Positions 6,254 to 9,136 of a DNA stretch of 9,136 bases are shown here, one piece after another (position 1 is the first letter of the stretch; every line of letters begins with the position of its first letter). Origin of the DNA: Spartobacteria bacterium UBA6821 (GTDB taxonomy: Bacteria > Verrucomicrobiota > Verrucomicrobiia > Chthoniobacterales > UBA6821). The notes beneath the pieces were generated by a model. The model had not been told where the DNA came from. It was given only the letters and a program-made list of their open reading frames with translations, and made no database searches. The stretch lies in assembly GCA_002452515.1 (NCBI GenBank), contig DKEN01000140.1, positions 1-9,136 of the forward strand, given 5' to 3'. The translations under genes were made by a program, and so were the position numbers.

Positions 6254-6358
6254 CATCTAGGAGGGAGATGCAGCAACCTTGCCCGATTTTCTGGGCATCA
6301 ATTATTTTCCCATGCTGCAAAATGCAGAAGCCTCTGTCTTGACCTTCACCGATGATTC

Positions 6359-6664
6359 ATGAAGATTTCCTGTATGAGCGTCACCGCGAAAAAATCAATT
6401 CGCTCCATCCCTTCCGCCGTCAAGCTTCAGGAACAGGGAAAGCAGATTGCTGCCCTTAATCAGCAGGTAAGCCAACTTTCAACCGTTGTTGCGAAACTTC
6501 AGAAATTCATCACCTCCGCCGACTTGACTCTTGGGGACTATGAATTAACGGCCGGGGAAATTCTCACCCTTGAAAGCCGCGTGAAAAAGAGCGTCACCAA
6601 AGCTCGCAAGGAAAAGAAAATTAAGCCTTTCGACGGCACACTGGAGTCTCTTGTTGCAGCTTGA
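6359..6664 (+). CDS. Putative antitoxin, coiled-coil protein of unknown family
   Basis: The protein has 101 residues (96 if the ATG at 6374 is used); neither ATG has a good ribosome binding site. Residues about 24-50 (LQEQGKQIAALNQQVSQLSTVVAKLQ) form a heptad-like coiled coil. A charged segment rich in Lys and Arg follows (ESRVKKSVTKARKEKKIKPF) and then FDGTLESLVAA. I do not recognise a DNA-binding fold. The antitoxin role is inferred from position: its stop overlaps the start of a RelE/ParE-like toxin by about 11-14 bases, the usual translational coupling of such modules, and it is small and encoded first. Inverted repeats lie upstream. It could instead be an unrelated small gene next to a lone toxin. 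Confidence 0.6.
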   Translation: MKISCMSVTAKKSIRSIPSAVKLQEQGKQIAALNQQVSQLSTVVAKLQKFITSADLTLGDYELTAGEILTLESRVKKSVTKARKEKKIKPFDGTLESLVAA

Positions 6665-6929
6665 AACAACCGCCCCCTTTCGCAAGTGGGCTAAATCGCT
6701 CCAACCATCCGACCAGAAAAAAGTCCTCTCTGCGCTGACAGACGCAGCAAAGGTTTTTGGCAACCTACATGCACACAGGGGCGCGGGAATCCGAAAACTC
6801 CGCGCTTCCATTATGGAGTGTCGCGCTGGTCTTCATCTGCGAATGGTTTTTCTCGCCGAGTCGGACAAGCTCATTTTTGTTGCCGGTGGCAACCATGACG
6901 AAATCCGCCGATTCCTAAAGACGGTGTGA
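6654..6929 (+). CDS. RelE/ParE-superfamily toxin-like protein
   Basis: The protein has 91 residues, in the usual 80-110 range of RelE/ParE folds. The pattern fits the family: an N-terminal strand with helix (APFRKWAKSLQPSDQKKVLSAL), then the core KLRASIMECRAGLHLRMVFL, equivalent to the K/R-L-R-G...ECR-G...R-LVF motif, and a C-terminal strand and helix (KLIFVAGGNHDEIRRFLKTV). RelE-type members cleave mRNA on the ribosome and ParE-type members poison gyrase; which applies is not clear from sequence. There is no ATG near the start. GGAG at 6643-6646 is best spaced for the TTG at 6654; the TTG at 6651 is an alternative. It overlaps the preceding gene and is probably co-transcribed with it. The frame is intact, unlike the pseudogenes around it. 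Confidence 0.78.
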   Translation: MQLETTAPFRKWAKSLQPSDQKKVLSALTDAAKVFGNLHAHRGAGIRKLRASIMECRAGLHLRMVFLAESDKLIFVAGGNHDEIRRFLKTV

Positions 6930-7038
6930 GACTGAGGAAAGTTTCGTCCGGTCAATTTACCCCCCTCAGCATTTTCACATGTTTCTGAGAAACGCTCGGA
7001 GGCAATAATTCCTAAACCTTCACTCCCAGCACCACTGA

Positions 7039-7502
7039 GAAAATGGCGATCTCTTTGTCCGTGATCCCTGGACGCCTGATAAGATTCGGGCGGAGAACAT
7101 TCCGGCTCAAATCCCATCCCTTTCGTTTACATCTGGCAGCGAGTGCAGCAGCCTGAAAGAAATCGACAAAGAGCTGGCTGCCGTTGAGAGCCGCATTATT
7201 GAAATGCTGAGCGCTTTGGTGAGGATCTCAATGAGGCCGACCAACTGTTCTTCGACCAGATCACGGAAGCCGCAACTCAGGTCGACTCGATCCGCCAAGC
7301 CGCTGAGAACAATCCGATTGGGAAATTTCAGTTAGTCTTTGGAGAAATCCTAGAATCTCTGTTCATCGAACGAATGGACATGAATGAGGATCTTTTTGCT
7401 AAATACATGAATGATCCCGAGTTCAAGCAAGTGGCCGCCGAGTGGCTTGGACAGCAAGTTTACTCGAAAATTCCGAAGACACATTTATACAAACAGAGGT
7501 AA
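7039..7502 (+). pseudogene. Type I restriction enzyme R subunit (HsdR), frameshifted C-terminal fragment
   Basis: From 7209 one frame reads ERFGEDLNEADQLFFDQITEA, continues through NPIGKFQLVFGEILESLFIERMDMNEDLFAKYMNDPEF and ends at TAA 7500-7502. This matches the well-known C-terminal end of HsdR (EADQLFFDQ..., LVF...LF-ERM-NE-FA-YMND-F). Just upstream, a different frame reads LKEIDKELAAVESRIIEML and stops being continuous at 7207-7209; the new frame is closed by TGA at 7200-7202. So a frameshift separates two pieces of one helical C-terminal region. The upstream frame is open only back to 7039; its first part (DLFVRDPWTPDKIRAEN) is not clearly HsdR. The helicase and nuclease domains, and hsdM and hsdS, are absent, so no restriction activity is possible. 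It is convergent with galT, 48 bases away. Confidence 0.8.
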
Positions 7503-7550
7503 CAAATCAGATATGTGAACGCCGCAGTGACTGCTCACCGCTCCAAGAAA

Positions 7551-8606
7551 CTACCCGGCTTTCTTGTAGTGTACCGTGCTGACGGCGCGGAGGCGTTCTG
7601 CAGCTTGTTCGGCGGTAAGGTCGCGCTGGGCTTCGGCGAGCAATTCGTAGCCGACCATGAATTTCCTGACAGAGGCCGAGCGGAGAAGTGGCGGGTAGAA
7701 ATGGGCGTGAAGTTGCCAATGATCGTGTGGCCCGTCGGTGAAAGGTGCCCCGTGCCATCCCATGGAGTAGGGGAAGGAGGTCTCGAAGAGATTGTCGTAG
7801 CGTGTGAGAAGCTCTTTGAGGATGGAGGCAAGTTGTTCGCGAAGTTCTGCCGTCAGATCGGTGAGGCGGTGTACCGGTTGATGGGGCAGTAGCAGGATTT
7901 CAAAAGGCCAGACGGCCCAGTAGGGGACGACGGCAAGCCACCCTTCGTTCTGCGCGACAACGCGTTCGGCACGCTCGGCTTCCAGAGCGGCATAATCGAG
8001 CAGTAACGATCTGCCATGCTTGGCAAAGTAGTCCCGTTGGTGCCGATCCTCGATGGCGACCTCATTGGGGATAAAATCACCCGCCCAGATCTGCCCATGC
8101 GGATGAGGATTGGAGCAGCCCATGGCCGCCCCTTTGTTCTCGAAGACCTGAACCCAGCTGTAGCGCGCGCCGAGTTCGCGAGCCTGATCTTCCCAGGTGC
8201 GGATGACTTCGACGATCTCCGACAGCTCCATCTCGGGCAGTGTCAGATCGTGTCTCGGGTGAAAACAGATGACGCGGCAGGCACCGGCTACCGGCTCTTC
8301 GCGGAAGAGCGAGGCTGCAGGCGTGCCCTCTTCCTGCTCGACCGGAGCCTCCGGAGCCTCGGGGAGGAGTGCCGCAAAATCGTTGTCAAAGACAAAGGTT
8401 CCTGTGTACTCGGGATTCTTTTCGCCGCTTTGACGGGTGTTTCCGGGGCAGAGGAGGCACTCCGGATCGTAGGCGGGACGTTCGCTAACAACCTTTTCCT
8501 GCTGTCCGAGCCAGGGACGCTTGGTACGGTGCGGTGAGACAAGGATCCACTCTCCGCGGAGCGGGTTGAATCTGCGGTGAGGGTGCTCGGTGGCGATGAA
8601 GGTCAC
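7551..8606 (-). CDS. galT: Galactose-1-phosphate uridylyltransferase GalT
   Basis: GalT exchanges UMP between UDP-glucose and galactose-1-phosphate in the Leloir pathway. The 351 residues match the length of the E. coli enzyme (348). The active-site motif [12 protein letters not shown] is present, with the nucleophilic histidine at residue 170 and a zinc-ligand histidine at 168. The other zinc ligands are C50 and C53 (CLLC) and H119. The C-terminal [24 protein letters not shown] and the final [13 protein letters not shown] are typical; overall similarity to the enterobacterial protein is striking. The start is GTG at 8606, four bases after the stop of mscL, so the two are probably co-transcribed. 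[27 protein letters not shown] agrees with the family N-terminus. No galK or galE is in the window. Confidence 0.97.
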   Translation of the reverse strand: MTFIATEHPHRRFNPLRGEWILVSPHRTKRPWLGQQEKVVSERPAYDPECLLCPGNTRQSGEKNPEYTGTFVFDNDFAALLPEAPEAPVEQEEGTPAASLFREEPVAGACRVICFHPRHDLTLPEMELSEIVEVIRTWEDQARELGARYSWVQVFENKGAAMGCSNPHPHGQIWAGDFIPNEVAIEDRHQRDYFAKHGRSLLLDYAALEAERAERVVAQNEGWLAVVPYWAVWPFEILLLPHQPVHRLTDLTAELREQLASILKELLTRYDNLFETSFPYSMGWHGAPFTDGPHDHWQLHAHFYPPLLRSASVRKFMVGYELLAEAQRDLTAEQAAERLRAVSTVHYKKAG

Positions 8607-8610
8607 GGGT

Positions 8611-9084
8611 CTAGCGGGAATCCTGATTTTTCAGCAGATCGCGGATTTCGCTGAGAAGCTCTTCGGATTTGGTAGGAGGTGCGGGGGGCGCAGGAGGCGC
8701 GGGCTGGGAGAGGCGCATGGAGGTGACCACTTTGACCAGGAAAAAGATACAGACGGCGATGATGAAGAATTCGAACACCGTATTGATGAAATCTCCGTAG
8801 GCAAGAATGGCGGTATGTTTTTGTGCCTCGACAAGCGTCGGGTAGGATTTCCCATCAAGGGGGATGTAGAGATCCTTGAAGTCCACGCCCTTGAGCACCA
8901 GTCCGATGGGCGGCATGATGATATCGGTCACAAGCGCGGTGACGATCTTGCCAAAGGAAGCGCCGATGATCACACCAACGGCGAGGTCGATGACATTGCC
9001 TTTGGAGATGAATGCCTTGAATTCATTGAATACCTTGGAGGAGTGGGCGACAACGGCCTTGGCGGCTTCGGGCTTGGGGATCAT
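8611..9084 (-). CDS. mscL: Large-conductance mechanosensitive channel MscL
   Basis: MscL is a homopentameric inner-membrane channel that opens under membrane tension to release solutes on osmotic downshock. The protein is 157 residues, about 20 longer than E. coli MscL. The excess lies mainly in the N-terminal tail [19 protein letters not shown] and a Pro/Ala-rich linker ([14 protein letters not shown], about 127-140). The first helix, [24 protein letters not shown] with DIIMPPIG, is the family signature at about 25-62. The second helix is at about 98-121 ([22 protein letters not shown]). The C-terminal bundle [14 protein letters not shown] is conserved. The ATG at 9084 has no clear ribosome binding site and the frame remains open upstream to near the window edge, but family length argues for this start. 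It directly precedes galT. Confidence 0.97.
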   Translation of the reverse strand: MIPKPEAAKAVVAHSSKVFNEFKAFISKGNVIDLAVGVIIGASFGKIVTALVTDIIMPPIGLVLKGVDFKDLYIPLDGKSYPTLVEAQKHTAILAYGDFINTVFEFFIIAVCIFFLVKVVTSMRLSQPAPPAPPAPPTKSEELLSEIRDLLKNQDSR

Positions 9085-9136
9085 GAAGGTAAACGATGAG
9101 GGTGACGGGACAAATGATGAAGAAAAAAATCGCGAT

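Noticed and set aside
6268..6342. 24-codon leader frame after a strong AGGAGGG
   Set aside because: The spacing between the Shine-Dalgarno-like motif and the ATG is only two bases, and the peptide has no recognisable features.
6833..7117. Minus-strand frame of 94 codons opposite the toxin end and HsdR relic
   Set aside because: It overlaps two better supported plus-strand features, and its product has no recognisable motif.
8016..9099. Plus-strand frames of 173 and 169 codons
   Set aside because: They are mirror frames of galT and mscL, both firmly identified on the minus strand.

Overview
The window looks like a chromosomal segment from a Verrucomicrobiota-type (or related PVC-group) bacterium. 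That placement is an inference. It rests on a type II/IV pilin-like protein with the AFTLIELLVVIAIIAIL prepilin signature and a PEP-CTERM exosortase substrate (VPEPSSYALLGLGALAL), which commonly occur together in that group, and on start sites that often lack a clear Shine-Dalgarno sequence. No 16S rRNA or phylogenetic marker set is present, so this is not a firm identification.

Layout. Positions 1-3356 are ordinary core genome on the minus strand: biotin synthase BioB, cut by the left window edge, and the exoribonuclease RNase R. Diverging from rnr on the plus strand is a prepilin-like gene (3373-3948), followed after 10 bases by an intact tRNA-Gly(CCC) with encoded CCA (3959-4032). Positions 7551-9084 are core genome again on the minus strand: a mscL-galT pair separated by 4 bases.

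Between tRNA-Gly and galT (about 4033-7502) lies an accessory region full of broken genes. It starts at the 3' end of the tRNA. A degenerate copy of the tRNA 3' half recurs at 6004-6130, as expected for attL/attR repeats of an element that integrated into the tRNA gene. That copy is itself interrupted by an insert of about 80 bp made almost entirely of small hairpins. Between the two repeats are a 5'-truncated metallophosphoesterase, an orphan PEP-CTERM tail, a complete small PEP-CTERM protein whose 3' end is nearly identical to the orphan tail, a rho-independent terminator, and a small minus-strand protein of unknown function. No integrase is visible, so the element looks decayed.

To the right of the second repeat are a cluster of inverted repeats, an overlapping gene pair with the layout of a type II toxin-antitoxin module (unrecognised coiled-coil protein plus RelE/ParE-like toxin), and a frameshifted C-terminal fragment of a type I restriction enzyme R subunit. 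These suggest a defence or mobile-element graveyard, with the toxin-antitoxin pair the only apparently intact cargo there.

Genes outside the accessory region have unrelated housekeeping jobs: cofactor synthesis, RNA turnover, pilus or secretion, osmotic safety valve and galactose metabolism. They share no visible pathway. Of the longer gene-free stretch 5885-6358, positions 5885-6003 hold nothing I can identify; the rest holds the tRNA remnant, its insert and the inverted repeats.
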